The notes under the pieces are model-generated. The model was not told the DNA's origin. It ran no database searches and worked only from the letters and a program-made list of their open reading frames with translations. Positions 7,915-16,075 of a DNA stretch of 64,000 nt are shown one piece after another. Origin of the DNA: Alphaproteobacteria bacterium. GTDB lineage: Bacteria > Myxococcota_A > UBA796 > GCA-2862545. Each line of letters starts with the position of its first letter. Within the stretch, counting starts at the first letter, position 1. A program made the translations under genes and the position numbers. Location: positions 930,001-994,000 of the forward strand of contig JACKET010000001.1 in assembly GCA_020632875.1 (NCBI GenBank), written 5' to 3'.

Positions 7915-8823
7915 CTACCGCGAAACGGCGTAGTCCCCGTTGAACGCGAAGCCGACCGCGATCAGCGGGAGCCCCTGGGACTGCTCGTCGCCCGCGCGGT
8001 ACGGGTGCTGCAGCCACCACTGGGCGAGCACGAACAGCGTGGGCTGGTTGAAGCGGGCGCCGGGCGCGCGGTCGAAGAACTGCCAGGCGAACAGGGGGCC
8101 GACGCGGTGCTGCGCGATTCCGCCGTCCGTGCCGCGCTGATCGCGCTGGAGCGAGTCGGAGAACGTGTGGCGCACGCCCGCGCGGAGCTTCTCGCGCACG
8201 AACAGCACGTCGAGGTCGTTGAGGACCATCCACCCGCCGTCCGGGGCGAGGCGATCCCAGAACTGGTCGTAGAAGAAGGTGCCGTCGTCGGGACCGAGAG
8301 CGAGGTCGATGCGCGTGACCTGGGGCGTGGTCCGGGCGGCGATCGGGCCCACCTTGGCCTGGAGCGTCACGCCGAACGTGGCCGTCCACCCGACGGCCCC
8401 GCGGGCCTCGTCGCCGCGGGCGTCGATGGAGCGGTCGGACCAGCGCGCGTCCGCGTCGAACGCCAGGACCTGGTCGAAGGTCCCGTAGTACCCGGTGCCC
8501 GTGATCTCGCCGAAGACCCGGAGCACGGCGAGCGGCTGGACCTCGCCGTAGACGCCCAGACGGGAGTACGCGGGGGTGACGAGCGCCGAGAGCCCCGTGA
8601 AGGCGTACGTGTCGGAGAACAGGACGCCGGGTTTCGTCGACAGCCGCCGCCGCCAGCCGACCTTGTGGGCGTCGACCAACCCGAGTGGATTCACCCGGAC
8701 GAACGTGGCGTTCGTGTACCAGAGGCGGTCGCGGGGCGCGGGTGTGGTGGAGGTGACAGCATCGTCGGGACGGGCCCCGCGGTCCTGCGCCGAGGCCGAG
8801 AGTGCAGCGAGAATCGGTAGCAT
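7915..8823 (-). CDS. Predicted exported outer-membrane beta-barrel protein
   Basis: The 302-residue product begins MLPILAALSASAQ, a short signal peptide ending at ASAQ. The rest is rich in alternating hydrophobic/polar stretches with aromatic residues at strand ends (VYGEVQPLAVLRVFGEITGT, GWTATFGVTLQAKVG), and there are no further hydrophobic helices, as expected for a barrel. No family motif is recognised. It is transcribed towards the tandem repeat. The next upstream genes on the same strand (8833-9177 and 9198-9740) are close enough to form one unit with it. Confidence 0.6.
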   Translation of the reverse strand: MLPILAALSASAQDRGARPDDAVTSTTPAPRDRLWYTNATFVRVNPLGLVDAHKVGWRRRLSTKPGVLFSDTYAFTGLSALVTPAYSRLGVYGEVQPLAVLRVFGEITGTGYYGTFDQVLAFDADARWSDRSIDARGDEARGAVGWTATFGVTLQAKVGPIAARTTPQVTRIDLALGPDDGTFFYDQFWDRLAPDGGWMVLNDLDVLFVREKLRAGVRHTFSDSLQRDQRGTDGGIAQHRVGPLFAWQFFDRAPGARFNQPTLFVLAQWWLQHPYRAGDEQSQGLPLIAVGFAFNGDYAVSR

Positions 8824-8832
8824 CCGCGGACT

Positions 8833-9177
8833 CTAGTACACGCGGCAGGCACACTCCTCGACGACGGCGTACGCGTAGGCCTCGAAGCGCGCATCGAAGC
8901 CGGCGAGCGCGGCCAGGAAGGCGTCTTCGTGGGTCGCGGCCTCTTCCGGGCCCCAGCTGCACGAATCGACCGCCGGGGTGCACTCCACGAAGCCGGCGGG
9001 TTCGTTCGCCCAGCACGACATGCCGGGGACCGCGGCCTCGAGCGCGGCCTCCAGGGCGTCTCCGTCGATCGGGCCCTCCCAGACGGCGCGGAGCATGGCG
9101 CCCGAGCAGCCGTGCGGGCCATCGGCAACGGGGTCGGAGTCCTGGGGGGACGAACAGGCGAGGAGGAGGACGAGCAT
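8833..9177 (-). CDS. Small Cys-rich lipoprotein, unknown function
   Basis: The 114-residue product starts MLVLLLACSSPQDSDP: a very short hydrophobic signal with the lipobox LLAC (Cys8), followed by an Asp-rich linker. The mature part has several cysteines (HGCSG, MSCWAN, VECTP, DSCSWG, EECACRVY), an even number of which could form disulfides in the periplasm. A longer in-frame start exists, but the ATG at 9175-9177 is chosen because it alone gives a signal peptide. The stop is 9 bp before the start of the barrel protein gene, suggesting co-transcription. No homologous family is recognised. Confidence 0.65.
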   Translation of the reverse strand: MLVLLLACSSPQDSDPVADGPHGCSGAMLRAVWEGPIDGDALEAALEAAVPGMSCWANEPAGFVECTPAVDSCSWGPEEAATHEDAFLAALAGFDARFEAYAYAVVEECACRVY

Positions 9178-9197
9178 GCCGGGAGGATACCCGCGGC

Positions 9198-9740
9198 TCA
9201 GCCCGTCATGCTCACCGATCGGACGAGGGCCTCGAACTCCGCCTCGACCATGTGCGGCGCGCCGCGCTGCACGATCAGGCTGCACACGAGCAGCGCCTTG
9301 CGGCCCTGGACGAACACGAGGCGGCGCTTCTCGGGGATCAGCCGGTGGTGCGAGACGACCTCGGCGCAGGGCGTGCCGTCGGGGTGCTCGAAGGCCTTGT
9401 GCTCCGGCGGCCCGTAGGACTCGGACGGCCCGCGGAACAGCAGGTCGTAGGCATCGGCCGCGGCGGGCGCCTGCTTCTCGAAGTCGAAGCCCTTCAGCGC
9501 GACGAAGCACCCGGTGCCGGGCTCCCACTCCCAGTGGCCGACCTCCTTCCAGTGCCGCTCGACCTCGAAGGACAGCGCGGGGCCCATGACCTGGCGCTTC
9601 TCGAACACGTGCAGGCGGGAGCCGTCGGCCAGCTCGCCCATGTCGCGCGTGGCGACCTCGCGCACACGGGGCTTCGAAGGGGGCGGCGGAGGCGGGGCCA
9701 TCGGGATTCCGCCGGGGGTGTAGCGCGAGTCGTCGGACAT
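9198..9740 (-). CDS. Hypothetical protein with Pro-rich N-terminus
   Basis: The 180-residue product begins MSDDSRYTPGGIPMAPPPPPP. A proline tract is followed by an alpha/beta-looking domain (HVFEKRQVMGPALSFEVERHW, GFDFEKQAPAAADAYDLLFR, LVFVQGRKALLVCSLIVQRG). There is no signal peptide or membrane helix, so it is probably cytoplasmic. The ATG at 9738-9740 is preceded on its strand by GGGAGGTCTCCTC, a usable SD. The family is not recognised; DcrB/PsbP-like folds look similar in size but are not supported by a specific motif. It is the first gene of the minus-strand set ending at 7915. Confidence 0.6.
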   Translation of the reverse strand: MSDDSRYTPGGIPMAPPPPPPSKPRVREVATRDMGELADGSRLHVFEKRQVMGPALSFEVERHWKEVGHWEWEPGTGCFVALKGFDFEKQAPAAADAYDLLFRGPSESYGPPEHKAFEHPDGTPCAEVVSHHRLIPEKRRLVFVQGRKALLVCSLIVQRGAPHMVEAEFEALVRSVSMTG

Positions 9741-9819
9741 GAGGAGACCTCCCGCCCTCCGCCTATCCGGGAGCGACGGGTGGTCCCGGAGCCTTTCGGG
9801 GGCTTTCGCCACGCCGGGG

Positions 9820-9852
9820 GTGTCCCAATCGGGTCTGACCCGAATTGGACAC
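9820..9852. repeat. REP-like palindrome with GGGTCTGACCC core, variant arms
   Basis: Arms 9820-9835 and 9837-9852 pair at 14 of 16 positions around a central T. The core CGGGTCTGACCCG is shared with the palindromes at 3069, 57291 and 57435, but the outer arms differ (GTGTCC...GGACAC instead of ATGTC...GACAT). It sits in the 285-bp gene-free gap 9741-10025. The rest of that gap has no recognisable feature. Confidence 0.7.
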
Positions 9853-10025
9853 CTGATTCTCTCGTGTGGGCGGGCGTTTCCGGGAGGCTCTGGCACGATC
9901 GGGACAGGGGGATGTATGGCTCGAATCTGGGATTGTCGAGCGAGAACCTGTCGAATCGATCGTGTGACCGGAAATCTGGGCGGCGTGCTCCTGAACCCGG
10001 CGTTCGCGCTCGGCTCTCGGAGCGC

Positions 10026-11336
10026 TCAGCGCGGGACGAAACGAACGGGCAGCGGATGGGCCGGGCGCAGCGTGACGTGCGGCTGGCCGCGGATCGCGCC
10101 GTCCCACATGGGCTCCATGCGGGCATGGCGTACGAACGCCGCAGTGACCGCCGCGAGCTCGAGCATCGCGAAGTGGTTGCCGACGCACACGCGCCGCCCG
10201 CCGCCGAACGGCACGAACGCGTAGCGGTGCAGACCCGCGAGCGAGCCGTCCATCCAGCGCTCCGGCCGGAACGTGTGGGGGTCGTCGAACCGCCGCGCGT
10301 CGCGGTGGTAGGCCCACAGCGGGAGCAGGATCTGCGTGCCCGCGGGGATGTGCATGCCGCGCAGGTCGAGGTCCTCGACGGGCTCGCGCCCGCTCATCCA
10401 CGCCGGGCCGTACATCCGGAGGCTCTCTTCCAGCACGGCCTTCAGCAGCGGCGCCTCGCGGAGGGCCGTGGCCGTGAGCGGGACGCCGGAGAGCTCGTCG
10501 TACAGGCGGTCCTGGAGGTCGGGGCGCACGGCGAGGCTCGCGAGCACGAACGCGAGGGTCGACGCGCTGGTCTCGTGCCCGGCGACGAAGAGCGTGATGA
10601 CCTCGTCGCGGACGTCGCGGTCCGAGAAGGCCTGGCCGTCCTCGTCGCGGACCGCGAGCAGCCGGGCGAGCAGATCGTCCCCACCGGGGCGGGCCCGGCG
10701 CTCGGCGATGAGCTCGTAGACCACGCGGTCGAGGTCGTCGATGGCCCCGCGGTACCGCCGGCGCGCGGCGGTCGGGACCCACTTCGGGAGCAGCGCCTTC
10801 GGGCTCGTCTGGTAGGCGACGAAGTGGTCCTGCCCGGTCTTCAGCGCGTTCTCGACGATGGCGAACCGGTCGCCGAGATCGAGGCCGAACAGCGAGGCCA
10901 CGGCGATGCGCATCGCGATGTCGAGCACGAGCGTGTGGAGCTCGGCGGACGACCCCGCCTGGGCGAGGCCCCGCTCGGCCTCGGCGAAGAACGCCGCCGT
11001 GTACTGCTGGACGGCCGTGGGCGTGAAGCTCGGGGACACGAGGCGGCGGTGGCGCTTCCAGTGCTCGCCTTCGCCGGTCAGCAGGCCCTCGCCGAGCGCC
11101 TCGGCGTGCATCCGGACGACGCGGTGGCGCTTCGAGAGCCGGCCCGGGCCGGTGTACAGGGCCTCGTAGTCGTCGGGGTCGTAGAGGAACACGAACCGGA
11201 TCGGGCCGAGGCGTGCCGCCACGCGGTCGCCGTACGTCTCTCGCAGCCAGAGCTGGAACCCCAGCCGGTCGCGCGAGAAGCGACGCAGGGCGCGTGCGAG
11301 CCCGATGCCGCGGGGCCCCGGGAGGGTCGAGGTCAC
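10026..11336 (-). CDS. Cytochrome P450
   Basis: The 436-residue product is a full-length class-type P450 without a membrane anchor. The haem-ligand loop FVPFGGGRRVCVG contains Cys384; the I-helix has AGHETSAS; the K-helix EESLR is the ExxR motif; and FRPERW is present before the Cys loop. P450s insert one oxygen atom into an organic substrate using external electrons; no ferredoxin or reductase is encoded next to it. The GTG start (11334-11336) overlaps the stop of the upstream TPR gene as GTGA, so translation is coupled. It is the last gene of a four-gene minus-strand unit beginning with bpt. The substrate cannot be deduced. Confidence 0.93.
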   Translation of the reverse strand: MTSTLPGPRGIGLARALRRFSRDRLGFQLWLRETYGDRVAARLGPIRFVFLYDPDDYEALYTGPGRLSKRHRVVRMHAEALGEGLLTGEGEHWKRHRRLVSPSFTPTAVQQYTAAFFAEAERGLAQAGSSAELHTLVLDIAMRIAVASLFGLDLGDRFAIVENALKTGQDHFVAYQTSPKALLPKWVPTAARRRYRGAIDDLDRVVYELIAERRARPGGDDLLARLLAVRDEDGQAFSDRDVRDEVITLFVAGHETSASTLAFVLASLAVRPDLQDRLYDELSGVPLTATALREAPLLKAVLEESLRMYGPAWMSGREPVEDLDLRGMHIPAGTQILLPLWAYHRDARRFDDPHTFRPERWMDGSLAGLHRYAFVPFGGGRRVCVGNHFAMLELAAVTAAFVRHARMEPMWDGAIRGQPHVTLRPAHPLPVRFVPR

Positions 11337-11650
11337 TCGAGGGCCGCCAGGGCCGACTCGATCTCGCCGATCGAGCGCTTCGCCTCGGCGTCGGTGGCGT
11401 CGGCGAGGACCTCGAGCCCACGCTGCCACGTGGCGATTGCGCGGTCTTCGTCGCCCGCCTCCTCGAACAGGGCGCCGTACTGGAACCAGCCCGCGCCGCT
11501 GTGGGGATGCACGGCGAGCAGCGCCTCGAAGGCCTGCTCCGCCTCGTCGAGCGCACCGGACTTCTTCAGCTCGAGGGCGACGCCGTACAGGGCGAGGCGG
11601 TCGCCCGGCTTCTTCTCGAGCCAGGCGCGGTAGTGATCGAGGGTGCTCAC
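11333..11650 (-). CDS. Small TPR-repeat protein
   Basis: The 105-residue product starts VSTLDHYRAWLEKKPGDRLA from a GTG (11648-11650) and contains two to three tetratricopeptide-like helices (LALYGVALELKKSGALDEAE, GWFQYGALFEEAGDEDRAIA). It has no signal peptide. Its GTG overlaps the TGA of the upstream peroxidase gene by 4 bp, and its own stop overlaps the P450 start, so it is locked into the operon at both ends. TPR proteins mediate protein-protein contacts; a partner among the flanking redox enzymes is only an inference from gene order. Confidence 0.85.
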   Translation of the reverse strand: MSTLDHYRAWLEKKPGDRLALYGVALELKKSGALDEAEQAFEALLAVHPHSGAGWFQYGALFEEAGDEDRAIATWQRGLEVLADATDAEAKRSIGEIESALAALE

Positions 11651-13674
11651 AGGGACCTCACGTAGTCGGCGAGGAGGGTGACCTCCGCGGGGTCGGCGGG
11701 CGCGTCGACGTGTGCGGAGATGGCGTCTTCGAGGGTCGCCGCGCTGCCGTCGTGGAGGTACGGCGCGGTGTCCCAGGCCCCGAGGAGGGTCGGCGTGTCG
11801 ATGCCATCCAGCGGACCGCCGAGTCGCTGCCCGCTGGCGGCGGTCAGGGTGCCCACGTCGTGCCGCACGTCGAGTGCGCTGTCGGTGAACAGGGGCGGTG
11901 GGTGGCAGGTCTCGCAGCCCGAGGCCGCGAACAGCGCGTCTCCGCCGGGCGGAGCGGGGTAGGGGCTCGCGGGCGTCTGGTCGAGGGAAGCGACGTAGGC
12001 CGCGAGCGCGTCGAGGTCGGCGGAGAGCCCGGCCTTCGGGGGCCCGAGCGGGGTGTCGGCCTGGGCGAACTGGGCGTCGGTCATCAGCCCGGTGCCCTGG
12101 AACGGCCCGCGGATGTCGTGCTCGAAGTCCTGGATCTCGTCGAAGTTGCCGGTCCAGTGGACGGGGCCCATGCCCGTGCCCGCGCGGCCCAGCAGCGTGG
12201 TGGTGTTGCGGAGGCCCTCGCCGCGGCCGGTGAAGTCCCAGACCTGGCCGTCGTGATCGCCGTCCGGGTGGCACACGGAGCAGCTGACGTAGCCACTCAT
12301 CGCGATGCGGGTGTCGCGGGCGTCGTTGAACAGGCGCTTCCCGAGCAGCACGTCGGGTGCGAGGGGCTCGACGTCGACGGTGGGCCAGCTCCACAGGAGC
12401 GGGGAGACCACGAGATCCGTCACGTCGTAGGCGCGGATCTCGCGATCGAGCGCGGCGTTCACGTAGAGGGTCCCGCCATCGGGGGACAGCAGGAGACCGT
12501 CCACCCCGCGACCCACGTCGAGCAGGCTGCCCGTGAGCTCGCCCGTGAAGGCGTCGAGGACGAGGATCGTGTGCGTGGCGGGGAACGCGACGTACAGCAG
12601 GTTCCCCAGCGGGCTCGCGACCATCGGGCCGGCGTGGCCCTGATCGTCGAGCTGCCGACGGAAGCGTCGCGCTCCCGTGGGGACGTCGACAGCGCTCACG
12701 AAGGCCCGCACGGTCGTCTCGAACGTGAGGTCCTGCCCGTCGCGGTAGGTGCCGCGGGCGGTGTTGGAGAGGGTGCCCGACACGAACACGGTGTCGCCGT
12801 CGGGGCTCGCGGCGAGCGTGAGCAGGTTCGGCACGCCGCGGTTGCCGGTGTCGCTGTCGGGGCCGGTGTCGTAGGGGAGGGGGAGGACGCCGTCGGGACC
12901 GTAAAGCACGCCCCCGTCCGCGGGGCTGCGGAACCGCGCGGCCACCGGGCCGTCGGTGCCCTCGACGAGGGAGCGGGGGTCGGGGCCCACGTCGGTCAGC
13001 GTGACCTCGACGTCGTTGCGGATGCGCGCGATCTGCCCCGTGGCGGCGAGGGTCACGAGCCAGTCCCCGTCGCGGTGGAGCAGCGCCGAAGGCCGGCTGT
13101 GCGCGGGCAGCGGGACCTCCTGCACGAGGTTCGGGCCGTAGGGGAAGTGCACGAGCTTCGGCGCGTCCCCGCCGCAGAGCACGCTCACACGCGGCAGGAC
13201 GGTCAGGCCGACGGGCTCGCTCCCATCGAGGCACGCGACGATGGGCACGCTCGCGTCGGCGCTCGCCGTGAACAGCACGTTCGCGTCCTTCACGAGCCCC
13301 CACACGCGGCCCTCGGGGTCGAGGGCGAGGGTCCCCGCGGTCGCGGGTGGCACCTCGGCGAGCCGGGGATGGACGGTGACGCGGATGCTCGCCGTGCGGG
13401 TCGAGCCGTCCTCACCGGTCACCCGCAGCACGGCCGTGCGGTTCCCGGGCGTCGTGTAGATGTGCGTGGGCGCGCGGGTCGCGTAGGTCGTGCCGTCCCC
13501 GGCGTCCCACAGGTACTCCACGGCGCCCGTCGACGCAGAGCCGTCGAGCTTCACGGCCACCCCCACGGGCACGGTGCGCGCGGGGCCGGCGTCTGCGACG
13601 AGCTCGACGGGGTCGGGCCGATCGGGGTTCGGGGTCGTGCAGGCGAGCAGGGCGCCGAGGGCGAGTGGGGACAC
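11647..13674 (-). CDS. Lipoprotein with PKD, beta-propeller and di-heme cytochrome c peroxidase (MauG-like) domains
   Basis: A 675-residue multidomain protein. MSPLALGALLAC gives a lipobox at Cys12. A PKD-like Ig domain spans about 30-105 (LDGSASTGAVEYLWDAGDG). A YVTN-type propeller region covers about 115-440 (LAASPDGDTVFVSG, LLLSPDGGTLYVNA). The C-terminal 230 residues are a bacterial di-heme peroxidase/MauG domain with two c-haem sites, CSVCH (465-469) and CETCH (587-591). It would sit on the outside of a membrane and use two covalent haems for peroxide reduction or for oxidation of a bound substrate. It follows bpt by 12 bp and overlaps the TPR gene, so it belongs to the operon ending with P450. 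Confidence 0.9.
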   Translation of the reverse strand: MSPLALGALLACTTPNPDRPDPVELVADAGPARTVPVGVAVKLDGSASTGAVEYLWDAGDGTTYATRAPTHIYTTPGNRTAVLRVTGEDGSTRTASIRVTVHPRLAEVPPATAGTLALDPEGRVWGLVKDANVLFTASADASVPIVACLDGSEPVGLTVLPRVSVLCGGDAPKLVHFPYGPNLVQEVPLPAHSRPSALLHRDGDWLVTLAATGQIARIRNDVEVTLTDVGPDPRSLVEGTDGPVAARFRSPADGGVLYGPDGVLPLPYDTGPDSDTGNRGVPNLLTLAASPDGDTVFVSGTLSNTARGTYRDGQDLTFETTVRAFVSAVDVPTGARRFRRQLDDQGHAGPMVASPLGNLLYVAFPATHTILVLDAFTGELTGSLLDVGRGVDGLLLSPDGGTLYVNAALDREIRAYDVTDLVVSPLLWSWPTVDVEPLAPDVLLGKRLFNDARDTRIAMSGYVSCSVCHPDGDHDGQVWDFTGRGEGLRNTTTLLGRAGTGMGPVHWTGNFDEIQDFEHDIRGPFQGTGLMTDAQFAQADTPLGPPKAGLSADLDALAAYVASLDQTPASPYPAPPGGDALFAASGCETCHPPPLFTDSALDVRHDVGTLTAASGQRLGGPLDGIDTPTLLGAWDTAPYLHDGSAATLEDAISAHVDAPADPAEVTLLADYVRSL

Positions 13675-13686
13675 GGTGGCTCCGCG

Positions 13687-14391
13687 CTACCCGACCCTCC
13701 GCCAGTCGCCGTCGAACAGGCGCTCGTGGGGTCGGTACTGCGCCTTGTAGTTGAGGTGCGCGCAGTCGCCCACATACAACCCCAGGTACAGGAAGTCGCG
13801 CCCGGTACGCCGGCAGAGCTCGATCTCCTGCAACACGCTGTAGACGCCCGGCGACAGCTTCCCGAGCGCGGGATCCGGGTCGAAGTAGAAGTACACGGAC
13901 GACATCGACCTCTCGCCGAGATCGACGATGCCCACGCCGACCAGGCGGTCTTCGAAGAAGTACCGCATCTCCATCGTGGGGAAGCAGCTGTGGACGAGCC
14001 ACGAGGTGTACCCGATGGCGGTCATCTCGGTGTCATCCGTGGCGACGAGATCGCGCTGCTTCTTGTGGCGATTGAACAGCGCGAGCTTCTCGGTCGAGAA
14101 GGTGGGCGGGCCGTACTCGATGCGACCGGCCTCGCCCCAGCGGTTCAGGACGCGGCGCTGCGACTTGCTGGGCGCGAAGTCGGCGACGGGGATGCGGAGG
14201 CCCTCGCAGGCCGTGCAGGTCGGGCAGGCCGTGCGGTACAGGCAGGCGCCGACGCGGCGCTCGGCGTTCGCGAAGCGCTGGTCGGCCTCGGCGAGCGTGA
14301 GCCTGCGCAGCTGCCGGTACAGCGGCATGCGCGCGATCTGCCCCTCGCGGTACGGGCAGCGCTGGAGGCCGTCGTAGACCAGCTTCTGCAT
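13687..14391 (-). CDS. bpt: Aspartate/glutamate leucyltransferase (bacterial ATE-family aminoacyl-tRNA-protein transferase)
   Basis: The 234-residue product has the ATE N-terminal cysteine cluster (GLQRCPY, YRTACPTCTACEGLRIPV) and the following FAPSKSQRRVLNR stretch. The C-terminal GNAT-like half has YTSWLVHSCFPTMEMRYF and LYVGDCAHLNYKAQYRPHE. Bpt transfers Leu from Leu-tRNA to proteins bearing N-terminal Asp or Glu, marking them for ClpS/ClpAP degradation. The length is normal. It is the first gene of the four-gene unit with the peroxidase, TPR and P450 genes; a housekeeping N-degron enzyme in that company is unusual. Confidence 0.93.
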   Translation of the reverse strand: MQKLVYDGLQRCPYREGQIARMPLYRQLRRLTLAEADQRFANAERRVGACLYRTACPTCTACEGLRIPVADFAPSKSQRRVLNRWGEAGRIEYGPPTFSTEKLALFNRHKKQRDLVATDDTEMTAIGYTSWLVHSCFPTMEMRYFFEDRLVGVGIVDLGERSMSSVYFYFDPDPALGKLSPGVYSVLQEIELCRRTGRDFLYLGLYVGDCAHLNYKAQYRPHERLFDGDWRRVG

Positions 14392-14430
14392 GCAGGGATC
14401 ATAGCGCGCCCGTCCTGGGGGGCGCGGGAA

Positions 14431-15141
14431 TCACGACGCGTTGCGCGCGGCCTCGGGCGGAGCGAGCTGGCCGTCGAGCCACCCGAGCACCTGGCCGCGC
14501 CGCATGGGCCCGATCTGGTTCAGGACCACGGCGGCGAGGACGAGGATCGACGGGTGCGAGTCGAGCGGATCGGCCGAGAGCAGTGTGCGGAGGTTGCCGA
14601 AGCACTGCGTGAGCCGGCGGTCGCCCTGGTGCTGGAGGCTCGCGACGACCCAGTCGTGCAGCACCAGCGCCGGGCCGAACGGGCGGTTCTCGAGCATCGC
14701 GTGCACGGCTTCGGCGGCGCTCTCGACGTCGTCGAGGAACAGGCGGAGCAGCGTCCAGCGCAGCAGGCAGACCTCGCTGTCGGCGATGCGCGGCGTGCCC
14801 ATGCCCCAACCCATCCACAGCGAGACGGCGCCGTCCACGGCGGCCGAGACGTGCGGACGCATCACGGACAGCACTATGGCGGCGGTCGACAGCCGCAGGC
14901 GCTCCGACGGCGGCGCGGTGTCGATGGTCTCGTCCTCGACGAGCAGCAGCGCCCCGACCATGTAGTCGGCGAGCGGCTCGGCCCACTCGGGCATCTCGCG
15001 CCCGCCGCGGCTCGCGAGGATGGCGATGGCCAGCGCCTCGCCGGCAGCCTTGAACGCACCGACCTTGTCGCCGAAGCGGAGCTGGATCATCAGCCGGGCC
15101 ATCAGGCGGGGGTCGGGGAGTCGAGCGGTGTAGGGGTCCAT
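14431..15141 (-). CDS. Hypothetical alpha-helical protein
   Basis: The 236-residue product begins MDPYTARLPDPRLMARLMIQ and is almost entirely helical, with long Ala/Leu-rich segments (AAGEALAIAILASRGG, YMVGALLLVEDETI, TAAIVLSVMRPHVSAAVDG). These are amphipathic rather than clear membrane spans. The start is supported by GAGGAGGG just upstream. No family is recognised. The gene lies 39 bp upstream of bpt on the same strand and may be the operon leader, although the gap is larger than between the other genes there. Upstream of it begins a 930-bp gene-free repeat region. Confidence 0.6.
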   Translation of the reverse strand: MDPYTARLPDPRLMARLMIQLRFGDKVGAFKAAGEALAIAILASRGGREMPEWAEPLADYMVGALLLVEDETIDTAPPSERLRLSTAAIVLSVMRPHVSAAVDGAVSLWMGWGMGTPRIADSEVCLLRWTLLRLFLDDVESAAEAVHAMLENRPFGPALVLHDWVVASLQHQGDRRLTQCFGNLRTLLSADPLDSHPSILVLAAVVLNQIGPMRRGQVLGWLDGQLAPPEAARNAS

Positions 15142-15232
15142 GCAGCCCTCCTCGTCACCATGACAACCACCGTACGGAAGAGGGTCTCCGGATCTTTGTC
15201 CGAGGTTGTCTCCCGATGTCTACCAGTTGGTC

Positions 15233-15290
15233 GGCGCTTCGCGCCTCGCAGGGGCTCTGCCCCTGCATCCCCGCCGGGGCTACGCCCCGG
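15233..15290. repeat. Triple stem-loop intergenic repeat
   Basis: Three perfect hairpins follow one another: GGCGC-TTC-GCGCC (15233-15245), GCAGGGGC-TCT-GCCCCTGC (15248-15266) and CCGGGGC-TAC-GCCCCGG (15274-15290). Each has a three-base loop. This arrangement resembles widespread GC-rich intergenic stem-loop repeats of high-GC bacteria. The stretch around it (15142-15410) has no coding signal. Confidence 0.75.
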
Positions 15291-15410
15291 ACCCCGACAA
15301 TGGGTGGTGGGCGGGTCTTGGCTTTGTCGGGGCCCGGCTGGTCGTTGCGGGAGCTCGGCTTCTTCCTGCCCCGATCGGGTCACGGGGGCGGAGGGGCGGG
15401 CGGGATCCGT

Positions 15411-16072
15411 CTCACGCGGATGACGCAGACGGGAGCCGAGTCGATCGGGAGAGCGGTGGTCCTCCCCGTCATGCACGTCTGCCTGCTCTGGTGAGCTCCG
15501 AAGTCGATCCGGTGGCAGGTGCCTGCTCTGGTGAGCTCCGGCGTCGATCCGGTGGCAGGACCCTGCAGCCCGAAACGCCCGCCTGCTCTGGTGAGTCCCG
15601 ATTCCAGTCCGTCGGGAGGCCCTCCCTGTCGACCCGAACACGGAGGCGTTCCTCGAGACACCCGGACACGTTGGCCCTCGACGGTCCGGGGACACGACGA
15701 CGCTCGGCCCGCGACAGCCTCGTTTCTGCGTCATCCGCGTCCATCTGCGTCATCTGTGTGAGGTCGGGTCCCGACCCGGCGCGCGTCCGCCTGCTCTGGT
15801 GAGCTCCGAAGTCGATCCGGTAAAAGGACCCTGCAGCCCGAAACGCCCGCCTGCTCTGGTGAGTCCCGATTCCAGTCCGTGGGGAGGCCCTCCCTGTCGA
15901 CCCGAACACGGAGGCGTTCCTCGAGACTCCCGGACGCTGCGCGTGGACGTTGGCCCTCGCCGGCGTCCGGGGACACGACGACGCTCGGCCCGCGACAGCC
16001 TCGTTTCTGCGTCATCCGCGTCCATCTGCGTCATCTGCGTGAGGTCCGGTCCCGACCCGGCGCGCGTCCGTC
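15411..16072. repeat. Composite intergenic repeat block A, with internal direct duplication
   Basis: The gene-free block starts with CTCACGCGGATGACGCAGAC at 15412. It contains two direct copies of a roughly 270-285-bp segment (about 15522-15788 and 15790-16072). Each copy ends in the inverted motif TTTCTGCGTCATCCGCGTC (15722 and 16004 onward). The core CCTGCTCTGGTGAG begins at 15482, 15522, 15582, 15790 and 15850. The copies differ by a small insertion near 15940. The second copy reaches the stop codon of the serine hydrolase gene at 16076. The same modules occur at 23.8 kb and 42-43.8 kb. Confidence 0.85.
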
Positions 16073-16075
16073 TGC

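Noticed and set aside
11305..15423. A long plus-strand open frame across the peroxidase, bpt and hypothetical genes
   Set aside because: It runs over three real minus-strand genes with recognisable motifs and has no start signal or domain.
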